A stretch of DNA of 64,000 nucleotides from an uncultured Collinsella sp. (lineage in GTDB: Bacteria > Actinomycetota > Coriobacteriia > Coriobacteriales > Coriobacteriaceae): positions 1 to 64,000 of the forward strand of contig CAUDQR010000003.1 in assembly GCA_958451615.1 (NCBI GenBank), read 5' to 3'. The notes under the pieces were generated by a model, which saw only the letters and a list, made by a program, of their open reading frames with translations, was not told the origin of the DNA and did no database searches. The position numbers and the translations under genes were made by a program. Shown piece after piece: positions 50,128 to 58,739 of this stretch (the stretch's first letter is position 1; each line of letters starts with the position of its first letter).

Positions 50128-52158
50128 ATGAAAAGATTCGTCCCCCGCCTTGCGTTAACCGCCGCGCTGCTTGCCGGCGTGTTCACTGGCGCACCCAGCC
50201 TCGCCCTTGCGAGCGATCTGCCCCAGGCGATCAACGACTCCGTGACCGTCATGCACACCAACGATATCCACGGCAGCTACAAGTACAGCTACAACGCAAG
50301 CAAGGGCACCGGCACTGTGGGCTTTGACGGACTGGCAGTCCTCTATAGCGACCAGGGCAACGCCCCCGATCTTCTGCTCGATGCGGGTGACACCTTCCAT
50401 GGACAGTCCTTCGCCACCATGAGCGAGGGCAAAAGCATCGCCGAGCTCATGGACACCTTCTATGCCGACGGCTACGACGCGACCACGCCGGGCAACCACG
50501 ACTGGAGCTACGGCGCGGACAAGCTCCGCGCCATGACCGGCCACAGCACCACCGGCACGCCCTTCGCCATGCTTTGCGCGAATGCAACGTCCTCGAACGG
50601 CGTATGGAGCTCGAGCATCACCAAGACGCTCAACCGCACTTGGAAGGACGGCGAGGACAGTTCCACGTTTAACTACAAGATTAAGGTCGGCGTCGTCGGA
50701 GCCATGGATGAGTCGCTAGGTTCCTCGCTGCGCGCGGACCTGGTCGCGGGCACCAGCTTCTCGAGTGCCGCGAACGCCATCAATGCCGAGGCGGAGCAGC
50801 TGCGCAAGGAGGGCTGCGATGTTGTTGTGTGTATCGCGCACACGCTCGACGCCAAGACCTTTGCCACGCGGCTCCGTGGCGTCGATGCCCTTATCGCAGG
50901 CCACGAGCACATCAACCTTAACGAGAAGGTGACGGGAGCCGACGGCAAGACAATCCACGTTGTCGAGGCGGGCAGTGCCTTTGCCGAGGTGGGACTGCTT
51001 TCCGTCTCCTACGAGTACGACACCAAGGGCACCGAAACCACCGACGATGACACGGTGGCGGTATACGCAGGCAAAAGCGACGAGAAGCTCTATACCGCCA
51101 AGGACGTAAACGTTCTTTTGACCGACCCCAACAAGGGCTCCACCTATCAGAGCATCCTTGATGAGGTCAGCAACAACAAGATCAAGCCGCTCGACGATGC
51201 CTTTAGCGCCGCATCGAGCGAGGTGCTCGGCACGAGCTCTACCAATTATTTCTACGGCGAGGACGCCGCAGGCACGCATGGTTGGGAAATGGTGCGCACC
51301 ACCGATTTCCGTCCCAGCAAGAAGGGCGACACCACCAAGGCCCAGACCATCGGACATGTGATCTGCGGCTCCTATCTTGACCTGACGGGCGCAGACCTTG
51401 CCATCGAGAACGCGGGCGGCATCCGCGGCGGCATCGCGGCGGGCGATGTGACCGCCGGCAACGTCATCGCTATCTCGCCCTACGGCAACACCGTGGAGAC
51501 CTGGACTATGACCGGTGCGGACTTCCTGGCAGCGCTCGAGCACTCGCTGCAGATCAGTGAGGAGTGCAATCACAGCTACGAGCTTCAGCAAGCCTACGTG
51601 GCGGCCGACCACACCGAGCAGGAGGCGCAAGACATGTACAAGTGGCGCGACGACTCCGGCAGTGTCCTTTCCTTCGGCGGCATCAACGTGACAATCGATT
51701 GGACGCAGTCCGAAGGCAAGCGCATCGTGAGCGCTACACTCACCAAGGATGGCAGCACGCTCGACCCCGCCAAGACCTATACCGTCGCCACCAACAACTA
51801 CATCATCACCAACACGACCGACTTCCCCACCTTCGCAAACGCCACCAAGCACACCGAGTGGGGTACCTGCGAGTCAGCACTAAGGGCGCTGATCGGGCAG
51901 AACAGCTGGGAGAGCAAGATGGCCTCGCTCGCGGGCACCATCAGCTTTGGCTCCGCCGCCGTGGACCCCACGCCCACACCGGCCCCGACGCCTGAGCCCT
52001 CGCCTCAGACGGATACGACGACCACGAAGGTCATCACCAAGAAGACGACCGGTAAGCTCGCCGCAACGGGAGACCGCACGCTGGCTATGGTCGGCGCATG
52101 CCTCATCGGCGGCATCGTCATCATCATTCTCGGCATTATCTGGAAGCGTCGACGCTAA
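50128..52158 (+). CDS. Cell-surface bifunctional metallophosphatase/5'-nucleotidase
   Basis: The 676-residue protein begins with a signal peptide (about 1-30, ending SLALA-SDLPQ). The calcineurin-like domain shows MHTNDIHGS, LLDAGDTFHG, TPGNHDWSYG, CIAHTLD and AGHEHINL with all metal ligands. The 5'-nucleotidase C-terminal domain has IENAGGIRGGIAAGDVTAGN and ISPYGNTVETW. A Pro/Thr linker precedes GKLAATGD, a hydrophobic helix and KRRR, which reads as an LAxTG sortase signal variant. It would dephosphorylate external nucleotides at the cell wall and provide nucleosides. Complete and well coded. Confidence 0.92.
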   Translation: MKRFVPRLALTAALLAGVFTGAPSLALASDLPQAINDSVTVMHTNDIHGSYKYSYNASKGTGTVGFDGLAVLYSDQGNAPDLLLDAGDTFHGQSFATMSEGKSIAELMDTFYADGYDATTPGNHDWSYGADKLRAMTGHSTTGTPFAMLCANATSSNGVWSSSITKTLNRTWKDGEDSSTFNYKIKVGVVGAMDESLGSSLRADLVAGTSFSSAANAINAEAEQLRKEGCDVVVCIAHTLDAKTFATRLRGVDALIAGHEHINLNEKVTGADGKTIHVVEAGSAFAEVGLLSVSYEYDTKGTETTDDDTVAVYAGKSDEKLYTAKDVNVLLTDPNKGSTYQSILDEVSNNKIKPLDDAFSAASSEVLGTSSTNYFYGEDAAGTHGWEMVRTTDFRPSKKGDTTKAQTIGHVICGSYLDLTGADLAIENAGGIRGGIAAGDVTAGNVIAISPYGNTVETWTMTGADFLAALEHSLQISEECNHSYELQQAYVAADHTEQEAQDMYKWRDDSGSVLSFGGINVTIDWTQSEGKRIVSATLTKDGSTLDPAKTYTVATNNYIITNTTDFPTFANATKHTEWGTCESALRALIGQNSWESKMASLAGTISFGSAAVDPTPTPAPTPEPSPQTDTTTTKVITKKTTGKLAATGDRTLAMVGACLIGGIVIIILGIIWKRRR

Positions 52159-52210
52159 GCTACACCGCCGGGCCTTGCAGCCCCGCCGTGCAAACCTTAT
52201 ATCGAGCACA

Positions 52211-52244
52211 GAAGCCCGTCAGAATTTGATCGGACGGGCTTCTT
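52211..52244 (+). terminator. Terminator after the 5'-nucleotidase gene
   Basis: GAAGCCCGTC, loop, GACGGGCTTC then TTGG; a 10-bp stem with short T-tract. Confidence 0.8.
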
Positions 52245-52286
52245 GGTGGGTATCATGGTTGGACGATCATGAGGAGGTTTCCCTAC

Positions 52287-53054
52287 ATGGAATTGCTTGA
52301 GCCAATTCTTCATTTCTTTGCACAACGATGGGTCCACAACATCATCTGGGCCGGCATCTTGGCCATCGGCACCGCCGTTGCCGCCAAAGTCGCGTCCAAG
52401 ACCCTGCACCACCTGCTTAACCGCGACGATAACCCGCTCCCTTCATCGAGCATCTTCATCAACATCGCGCGCGCCGTCATCTGGATGATCGGCGGCAGCT
52501 TTATCCTCGACAACTGTTTTGGCATCAACGCAAACGCACTCGTCGCCGCTCTTGGCGTCGGCGGCATCGCCATCTCGCTCGGCTTTCAGGACACTCTCTC
52601 AAACCTTATCGGCGGCATGCAAGTGACGTTTATGGGCATCATCAAACCCGGCGACAATATCGAGGTCGGCGGCGTATCCGGCGTGGTCCAAGACATCACC
52701 TGGCGCCACACGACCATCGAAGATGCCTGTGGACAGACCATCATTGTGCCCAACTCCAACATCTCCAAGAACACACTCGTGCATCTGATGCCCTTTGGGC
52801 GCGTGACCGTGCCCGTCGCCGTAAAGGACACGTCTAAATGGGCTTCCCTTGACGCGCTGGCAGACGAGCTCACGAGCGCAACCAAAACGGCTGTCTCGCC
52901 CATCTCGGGCTTTGACAAGGAGCCCTACGTGCTCTTTAGCGAGATCGGCGACTTTGGCATCAAAGGAAAGATCATCTTTATCGTCAGCGACGACAGCACC
53001 ACTTTCACCGCTGCCGACGCCTGCATCCGCGCCATCGCCCCCATCATTGCCTAA
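52287..53054 (+). CDS. Small-conductance mechanosensitive channel (MscS family)
   Basis: The 255-residue protein has an N-terminal helix, two more membrane helices and the pore-lining helix with ALVAALGVGGIAISLGFQDTLSNLIGG, given here by its Gly/Ala pattern at residues about 85-110. The beta domain follows (KPGDNIEVGGVSGVVQDITWRHTTI) with IIVPNSNISKNTL. It opens under membrane tension to release osmolytes. The ATG at 52287 has GAGGAGG 9 nt upstream. Its stop codon is part of palindrome R2. Confidence 0.92.
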   Translation: MELLEPILHFFAQRWVHNIIWAGILAIGTAVAAKVASKTLHHLLNRDDNPLPSSSIFINIARAVIWMIGGSFILDNCFGINANALVAALGVGGIAISLGFQDTLSNLIGGMQVTFMGIIKPGDNIEVGGVSGVVQDITWRHTTIEDACGQTIIVPNSNISKNTLVHLMPFGRVTVPVAVKDTSKWASLDALADELTSATKTAVSPISGFDKEPYVLFSEIGDFGIKGKIIFIVSDDSTTFTAADACIRAIAPIIA

Positions 53055-53090
53055 ACCACCACAAAGGGGACAGGCACCTTTGTGGTGGTT
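53054..53090 (+). repeat. REP-like palindrome R2, overlapping the MscS stop codon
   Basis: Same 37-bp sequence as R1. The TAA of the MscS gene (53052-53054) merges with its first base. Confidence 0.9.
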
Positions 53091-53147
53091 TTCATTCGTG
53101 GTACCATGGTATATATAGTTGTTTAAACGACTAAGGGAGTAGACACC

Positions 53148-55064
53148 ATGGAAGAGGCCTATCGTCAAGCACGCAAACGCGGCGAGCAAGGGCGTCGTCG
53201 CGCCATCAGCCAAAGCGAGCACCCGTACCTTACGGACCTCGATAGCCTGGTTGCTCAGCTCCCCTTAGGTCAGCGAGAGAACGTCGGCCTGCGGGATATT
53301 CCGCTCGAAATGGTCGTCGGTACGGTTACCAAGGGCCGTCAGTCCGCCTTTTCGTGCAACTTTATGCCCCTGCTGCCGTTTAGTACCGAGTTCGCCCGCA
53401 AGTGGTCCAACCTCTACGACATCCAGGTGACCGAGGGCTATCGCGATCCCGTCATCGTAACCGAGTTCATGCATCGGTTTTACGTCCAAGAGGGCAACAA
53501 GCGCGTCAGTGTCCTCAAATTCCTGGACGCCCCGACGGTTTCGGCCAAGGTCACCCGTCTCTACCCCGGCAAATGGGATTCCGTCGAAAGCCGCCTGTAC
53601 GGTGAGTTCTGTGCGTTTTGGCACGTCTGTCCCCTATACGAGATCGAGTTCTCGCGCGAGGGAAGCTATGAGACGCTCGCCAAGATGCTCGGTCAGAACC
53701 TCATCGAAAAATGGCCGCAGAAAAAGGTCGACTACCTGCGCCACACCTTCCTGCTCTTTAAGCGCGCCTACCTTCGCGCAGGTGGCGACCATCTGGACAT
53801 TACGCCCGCCGACGCCATGCTCGTCTACCTCAATGTGTACAACCAGGACCGCCTGCTGGATACGCCGACGGATATCGTCGTTAACCGCCTGTGCAAGATT
53901 TGGCGCGAGCTGGTCATTGCCGGCAAAAGTGACGAGGACAAGGTCGATCTTGTCGAAGCCCCTCAACCCAACGAGGAAGAGTCGCCCGCCAAGTCCACCT
54001 CCGGCGTGCTCAACTTCTTTATGGGCAAGACCGTCTACTCGGCCGCCAACCCCCTGCGCATCGCCTTTATCCACGAATTCCCCTGTGCGACATCGAGCTG
54101 GGACAGCCTGCACGATCAAGGGCGCCAATATCTTGACGAGCACTTTGGCGGCATCGTGCGCACCGAGGCGTTCGAGAACTGCCACGATCCGGACGTGTTC
54201 TACGCCGCCGTGGAAACGGCTGTCAAACATGGAGCAAACGTCATCTTCTCGACCTCGCACCGCCTGATGGAATACACGCTCAGGGCTGCCGTCGAGTATC
54301 CTCAGGTGCGATTCCTCAACTGCTCTATCGGCCTTCCCCACCAAAGCGTCCGTTCGTACTTTGGCAAGATGTACGAGGCCAAATTTCTCTTGGGCGCCCT
54401 TGCCGCCAGCATGGCGGACAACCACCGCATCGGTTACCACGCGTCGGTCTTCGCCTCGGGCGCGCTCAGCGAGATCAACGCCTTTGCGATTGGCGCCTCG
54501 CTGCTCGACCCCCGTGCGCAAATTATCCTGACCTGGGGCGATGTGCCCGCCGGAGGCCTTGCCGAGGCCATGTGTCGCGAAGGTGTGAGCGTCATGACCG
54601 GCGCCGACATGTCAAAGTCACTCGAAGACCCCACGGCCTACGGACTCCACCGTCTAGTCGATGGCAAGGCTGTCGGCATTGCCATGCCGGTATGGAACTG
54701 GGGCCGATACTACGAGCTTATCGTGCGAAGCCTGCTGCATGGCACCTGGGATGAGACCAGTGACGACAGCCAGGTTCGCGCCGTCAACTACTGGTACGGC
54801 ATGAGCTCAGGTGTTATCGACATCCGTTATGCTCCGGGCCTACCCTACCAGACGCGCAAGCTTGTTCAGCTACTCCGCAATGGCATCGTCGAGGGCTCCA
54901 TCAATCCATTTGGCGGCGAGCTCCATAGCCAAGACGGCGTGGTGCAGATTGAGGGCTTTCCCCCACTGCCGAGCACGCAAATTGTCGAGATGAATTGGCT
55001 GGCGGACAACGTGGTGGGCACCATTCCGCAGCTCGACGATGAGCCGGGGGTTACCGCCCTATGA
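53148..55064 (+). CDS. Cytosolic fusion of a ParB-like domain and a BMP/PnrA-like binding domain
   Basis: The 638-residue protein has no signal peptide or membrane helix. The N-terminal part (about 45-140) looks like the ParB/sulfiredoxin fold: RDIPLEMVVGTVTKGRQ, then DPVIVTEFMHRFYVQEGNKRVSVLKFL, where EGNKRVSVLKFL corresponds to the G-x-x-R motif. Residues about 150-285 are helical and may be a linker or DNA-contacting part. Residues about 300-610 form a BMP-type binding fold (RIAFIHEFP, NCSIGLPHQSVRSYFGKMYEAKFLLG, IGYHASVFASGALSEINAFAIGA). BMP proteins are normally lipoproteins that bind purine nucleosides. A cytosolic fusion suggests a nucleoside-sensing regulator or enzyme, which is inference. 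It is coupled to the metallophosphoesterase gene by an ATGA overlap. Confidence 0.75.
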   Translation: MEEAYRQARKRGEQGRRRAISQSEHPYLTDLDSLVAQLPLGQRENVGLRDIPLEMVVGTVTKGRQSAFSCNFMPLLPFSTEFARKWSNLYDIQVTEGYRDPVIVTEFMHRFYVQEGNKRVSVLKFLDAPTVSAKVTRLYPGKWDSVESRLYGEFCAFWHVCPLYEIEFSREGSYETLAKMLGQNLIEKWPQKKVDYLRHTFLLFKRAYLRAGGDHLDITPADAMLVYLNVYNQDRLLDTPTDIVVNRLCKIWRELVIAGKSDEDKVDLVEAPQPNEEESPAKSTSGVLNFFMGKTVYSAANPLRIAFIHEFPCATSSWDSLHDQGRQYLDEHFGGIVRTEAFENCHDPDVFYAAVETAVKHGANVIFSTSHRLMEYTLRAAVEYPQVRFLNCSIGLPHQSVRSYFGKMYEAKFLLGALAASMADNHRIGYHASVFASGALSEINAFAIGASLLDPRAQIILTWGDVPAGGLAEAMCREGVSVMTGADMSKSLEDPTAYGLHRLVDGKAVGIAMPVWNWGRYYELIVRSLLHGTWDETSDDSQVRAVNYWYGMSSGVIDIRYAPGLPYQTRKLVQLLRNGIVEGSINPFGGELHSQDGVVQIEGFPPLPSTQIVEMNWLADNVVGTIPQLDDEPGVTAL

Positions 55065-55771
55065 AGATCCTTGCCATAGCAGATACCGAAGAACGATGCC
55101 TTTGGGAGTGCTTTCGCAAGGAGCGCTTTGAGGGTGTCGACCTGATTCTGTCTGCCGGCGACCTGGACCCGGACTATCTTGAGTTTTTGGTCACGGTCAT
55201 CAACAAACCGCTCATCTACGTCCGCGGCAACCACGATGACCGCTACGCACGTCATGCACCGGGCGGCTGCATCTGTGTCGAAGACACCGTGTACGTGTAT
55301 CGCGGCGTTCGCATTGCGGGGCTTGGCGGCTCCATGCGCTACCGAGATGGCGCCAACATGTACACCGAGCGCGAGATGGCCAAGCGCGTGCGCAAGCTGT
55401 CCCACAAAGTGAGGATGGTCGGCGGCTGCGACATCTTGCTCACCCATGCGCCCGCCGCCGGCGTGGGCGATCTGGATGATCTGCCGCATCGAGGATTCGA
55501 ATGCTTTAACACGGCACTCGAATCCTGGAATCCCGACTACATGGTGCACGGGCATGTGCATCAAAGCTACGGTTGCGATTTTCAGCGCGAGCGTCAGCAC
55601 GCATGCGGGACAACGATCGTCAACGCCTGCGGCTATACGCAGTTTGAACTCGACGAGACGCGCTACCCCATCCGTGGCTGGCAAGCAGCCTGGCTCAATT
55701 CGCAAACCATGCGCCGCGAGCTCAAGCGCCATGAGGTCATCGAGTCCTCGACCGCCAGAACCCCCTGGTAA
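55061..55771 (+). CDS. Calcineurin-like metallophosphoesterase
   Basis: The 236-residue protein has most metal-site motifs of the family: SAGDLDPDY, VRGNHDDRY, LTHAPAAGVGD and HGHVHQ. The first motif reads ADTEER, so the usual His of D-x-H is Glu. A C-terminal extension of about 60 residues (GTTIVNACGYTQFELDETRYP onward) is longer than in small YfcE-like enzymes. Substrate unknown. Its start overlaps the stop of the BMP fusion gene by 4 nt, so the two proteins probably act together. The stop codon abuts palindrome R3. Confidence 0.82.
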   Translation: MKILAIADTEERCLWECFRKERFEGVDLILSAGDLDPDYLEFLVTVINKPLIYVRGNHDDRYARHAPGGCICVEDTVYVYRGVRIAGLGGSMRYRDGANMYTEREMAKRVRKLSHKVRMVGGCDILLTHAPAAGVGDLDDLPHRGFECFNTALESWNPDYMVHGHVHQSYGCDFQRERQHACGTTIVNACGYTQFELDETRYPIRGWQAAWLNSQTMRRELKRHEVIESSTARTPW

Positions 55772-55806
55772 CCACCACAAAGGGGACAGGCACCTTTGTG
55801 GTGGTT
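55770..55806 (+). repeat. REP-like palindrome R3
   Basis: Same 37-bp sequence as R1 and R2, starting inside the TAA of the phosphoesterase gene. It also borders the leucine relic, whose other side has the inverted copy R4. Confidence 0.9.
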
Positions 55807-55820
55807 CCGGACTCTCGACG

Positions 55821-56582
55821 CTACAGGGCAGCGATGACCTTATCGCCCATCTGAGCGGTGCGGAGGATCTTATCAGCAGGGGTGTTGGCGTCGGCGATGT
55901 CGCGGGTACGCCAACCTTCGTCGAGCACATGGGCCACAGCATTTTCGACTAAGACGGCCTGCTCGCCCATGTCGAGCGCGTACGTGAGCAGCATTGCCGC
56001 CGACAGGATCTGTGCGAGCGGATTGGCAATACCGAGCCCTGCGATATCGGGCGCGCTGCCAGCGCTCGGCTCGAACAGCGAAACGCCGTCGCCCAGCGAA
56101 GCAGAGGCGAGCATGCCGAGTGAGCCCGTAATCTGTGCAGCATCGTCGGAGAGAATTTCGCCGAACATGTTCTCCGTAACTACGACGTCAAAGTCGCCCG
56201 GTCGGTTGATGAGCTGCATAGCGGCGTTATCGATGAGCAGGTCTTCGTGCTGCACATCGGGGCACTCTTCATCATGCACGCGATGCACGACCTCGCGCCA
56301 CATGCGGCTCGTCTCCAGCACGTTGCGCTTATCCACACTCGTCACGTCACCGCGACGCTTGCGGGCCGCTTCGAACGCTTGACGGGCAATGCGCTCCACC
56401 TCGAACTCGCGGTACTCCATCACATCGACCGCACGCTGGCCCGCAGCGCCATTAGCGCCCGCGCCGTCCTCGTCGTAGAAACGATCGTGCTTGCCAAAGT
56501 AAATGCCGCCGGTAAGCTCGCGGCGTGGGGCAGCCGGATCGGTCGAATCCCACTTAGGGCCACCGACTGATGCTAGCCTCAT
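55821..56582 (-). pseudogene. leuB: leuB relic (3-isopropylmalate dehydrogenase, truncated and internally deleted)
   Basis: The open frame encodes the C-terminal part of LeuB: VGGPKWDSTDP, then RELTGGIYFGKHDRFYDE, FEVERIARQAFEAARKRRGDVTSVDK, VTENMFGEILSDDAAQI and LFEPSAGSAPDIAGLGIANP. The first 70 or so residues of a normal LeuB (about 355) are missing. Some 45 residues normally found between the KWD region and RELTGG are also gone, by an in-frame deletion. It is joined directly to the leuA relic, with leuC and leuD absent. Although the frame is open for 253 codons, missing core segments make activity unlikely. Confidence 0.85.
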
Positions 56583-56930
56583 CCTCGGTCATATGGAGCT
56601 TGTCGCGCAGATGGCTGGGGCTTACCCCAGGCCGGTATGGATACGGGGCCTCTGAGCCGTCTTGAGGGCTTCTGCGGCCACTTCGATATCCTAGTCGACC
56701 GCACGGGTGAGACTCCATACCGTGCACCGGTCGCCCGCGATCTTGCCAATCTCCTGCACCGAGCGAAAATCGCCGGGGCTCGTGATGGGAAAGCCCGCCT
56801 CGATCACATCGACGTTCATGCGCACCAGCTGACGTGCGATAACGATATTTCCCTCAGTATTCATGCTGACGCCGGGAGGCTGCTCCCCGTCGCGCAGCGT
56901 AGTGTCAAAGATTGCGATTTTGCGACTCAT
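56583..56930 (-). pseudogene. leuA: leuA relic (2-isopropylmalate synthase, N-terminal fragment)
   Basis: The start [20 protein letters not shown] is a perfect LeuA N-terminus with the metal-site Asp and Arg. After 79 codons the frame meets TAG (in ...TRAVD). The same frame continues DIEVAAEALKTAQRPRIHTGL and then shifts: one G is missing in CTGGGGTAAGC, after which the LeuA sequence goes on in another frame as SPSHLRDKLHMTEDEA. It then breaks off near 56580, where leuB sequence begins. So a nonsense codon, a one-base frameshift and a large deletion are all visible. Confidence 0.88.
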
Positions 56931-56993
56931 GATTTCCTCCTGATAGGCCTGAGATACAGATGGCTTTCAGGAGAGATGGAGTGCCCCAAGATA

Positions 56994-57052
56994 GAAAAAT
57001 ACCCGTGTCGCTCATCACGCCCAAAAGCAGCGGACGATAGCGCACCCGGGTA
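56994..57052 (-). terminator. Leucine operon attenuator
   Basis: Minus strand ACCCGGGTGCGCT, long loop, AGCGACACGGGT, then ATTTTTC. It lies between the leader peptide and the leuA relic, as in classical attenuation. Confidence 0.7.
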
Positions 57053-57081
57053 CAACTCATCGTTATAGCGAGATTGCAACC

Positions 57082-57141
57082 CTAGCGCGCTATCCCATCT
57101 AGTAGCGCTAGGCCTAGGAGCTGCTGCGTGTTATAGAACAT
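57082..57141 (-). CDS. leuL: Leucine operon leader peptide
   Basis: A 19-codon frame reads MFYNTQQLLGLALLDGIAR and stops with TAG. AAAGGAG is placed 7 nt before the ATG. Five of 19 codons are Leu, four of them CTA, a codon avoided in neighbouring genes, so scarcity of charged tRNA-Leu would stall ribosomes here. A terminator-like attenuator follows, then the leuA start. This is a typical leucine attenuation leader, and it has stayed intact although the genes behind it are broken. Confidence 0.82.
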   Translation of the reverse strand: MFYNTQQLLGLALLDGIAR

Positions 57142-57238
57142 GCCTGGCTCCTTTCAGCCTCGGGTATTCACTACATCGCGCTAAAGTGCAACACAGTCGA
57201 AACGACGTGCAATGGGGATTTTGGAGCAACCGAGGCAA

Positions 57239-57275
57239 AACCACCACGAAGGTGCCTGTCCCCTTTGTGGTGGTT
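57239..57275 (-). repeat. REP-like palindrome R4, inverted copy
   Basis: Reverse orientation of R1-R3 with one changed base (CCACGAAGGTGCC). With R3 it encloses the leucine relic from 55770 to 57275. Confidence 0.88.
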
Positions 57276-57290
57276 TTGCCCCGAGATAGC

Positions 57291-57330
57291 AAAGAACCCG
57301 GTCCTGCACGAGGCAGAACTGGGTTCCTTT
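57291..57330 (-). terminator. rplKA terminator
   Basis: Minus strand AAAGGAACCCAGTTCTGC, CTCGT loop, GCAGGACCGGGTTC, TTT. It follows the rplA stop by 36 bp. Confidence 0.8.
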
Positions 57331-57365
57331 AGCAATGTTTGCTTTGCTGAGGCAGTAACTAGCAG

Positions 57366-58073
57366 TTACTCAGCCAGGAAGTCACGCTGGACAGCGGGAT
57401 CGACCTTGACGCCAGGGCCCATGGTGGAAGACACGGAGATGGACTTGACGTACTTGCCTTTAGCAGAAGAGGGCTTGACGCGCAGGATCTCGGTGTACAG
57501 GGCAGCGTAGTTCTCGACGAGCTGCTGCTCAGAGAAGGACTTCTTGCCCAGGGGCACGTGGCAGATGCCGTAGCGGTCGGCGCGGTACTCAACGCGGCCA
57601 GCCTTGAGCTCGGAGACCATCTTGGCGACGTCCATGGTCACGGTGCCGAGTTTGGGGTTCGGCATGAGGCCACGGGGACCAAGGATCTTACCGATGCGGC
57701 CAACCTTGGCCATCATGTTCGGCGTAGCAATAGCGGCGTCGAAGTTGATCTCGCCCTTCTGGATCTGGGCGACGAGCTCGTCGGAACCGATGATGTCGGC
57801 GCCGGCAGCCTCGGCCTCGCGGGCCTTCTCGCCCTCGGCGAAGACGGCAACACGAACGGTCTTGCCGGTGCCGTGGGGCAGGGAGATGGAACCACGGATG
57901 TTCTGGTCAGCCTTACGAGTATCGATGCCCAGACGGAAGTGGGCCTCGATGGTCTCGTCGAACTTGGCGGTGTCGAGCTCCTTGATGAGCTTGGCAGCCT
58001 GAAGGGGGGTGTAGAGCGTGGCGCGGTCGATCTTCTCGGCAGCGGCGTTATAGCTCTTACCATGCTTAGCCAT
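57366..58073 (-). CDS. rplA: 50S ribosomal protein L1
   Basis: The 235-residue two-domain protein is a normal L1: [66 protein letters not shown] and VRYHVPLG-like YGICHVPLG. It forms the mobile L1 stalk and typically represses its own operon. I pick the second ATG (58073), as AGGAGG is 8 nt upstream; the first ATG lies too close to it. It follows rplK by 117 bp, a spacer holding a small GC-rich hairpin near 58140-58165. Confidence 0.97.
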   Translation of the reverse strand: MAKHGKSYNAAAEKIDRATLYTPLQAAKLIKELDTAKFDETIEAHFRLGIDTRKADQNIRGSISLPHGTGKTVRVAVFAEGEKAREAEAAGADIIGSDELVAQIQKGEINFDAAIATPNMMAKVGRIGKILGPRGLMPNPKLGTVTMDVAKMVSELKAGRVEYRADRYGICHVPLGKKSFSEQQLVENYAALYTEILRVKPSSAKGKYVKSISVSSTMGPGVKVDPAVQRDFLAE

Positions 58074-58190
58074 GTGCATTACCTCCTGTGGTTAAACGGG
58101 CGTGAGCCCTCCCACATCGTATCGTGTGCCCTATTGCACACATATAACGGGCGCCCCGGTCGGAACACCCGTCATTACCTAAAGAAATCG

Positions 58191-58619
58191 CTACTCAGCG
58201 ATGGTGACGCCCATGGAGCGGGCGGTACCGGCGATGATCTTCTTGGCGGCGTCAATGTCGTTGGCATTGAGGTCCGGCATCTTGATCTCGGCGATCTTGG
58301 TGAGCTGCTCCTGGGAAAGCTGACCAACCTTGTCGGCCTGGGGCTTAGCGGAACCAGACTTGAGGTTCAGCTCCTTCTTGATGAGGTGAGCCGCCGGCGG
58401 GGTCTTGGTGATGAAGGAGAAGGACTTATCCTCGTAGACAGAGATCTCAACGGGGATGATGTCGCCCTTCTTGTCCTGCGTCTCGGCGTTAAAGGCCTGG
58501 CAGAACTGCATGATGTTCACGCCAGCAGCGCCCAGGGCAGGACCGACGGGAGGAGCGGGGTTAGCGGCACCAGCAGGAATCTGGAGCTTAATGACGTTGG
58601 CAACCTTCTTCTCAGCCAT
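58191..58619 (-). CDS. rplK: 50S ribosomal protein L11
   Basis: The 142-residue L11 contains [30 protein letters not shown], abbreviated here as the N-terminal proline-rich thiostrepton-contact region (about 8-38), and the C-terminal rRNA-binding domain ([22 protein letters not shown], then [10 protein letters not shown]). Start at 58619 follows AAAGGAATG; a start two codons earlier is possible. First gene of the rplK-rplA unit. Confidence 0.97.
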   Translation of the reverse strand: MAEKKVANVIKLQIPAGAANPAPPVGPALGAAGVNIMQFCQAFNAETQDKKGDIIPVEISVYEDKSFSFITKTPPAAHLIKKELNLKSGSAKPQADKVGQLSQEQLTKIAEIKMPDLNANDIDAAKKIIAGTARSMGVTIAE

Positions 58620-58739
58620 GGTCATTCCTTTCGAATCACGAGTGTGAAGTACTTGCTATATCGTAAGCACGCACGTGTTAGAAGCACTCCTGAGATGAGC
58701 AGTCACAGAAGAAGCACGCTCGCGCGAACGGACGAAAAC

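Noticed and set aside
55821-56582. Functional short LeuB variant
   Set aside because: The missing N-terminal region and the internal loss remove parts of the catalytic and dimer core, so an open frame alone is not enough to call it a working gene.
50066-57275. CRISPR array formed by the four 37-bp palindromes
   Set aside because: The repeats are separated by whole genes, have both orientations, no spacers of constant length and no cas genes.
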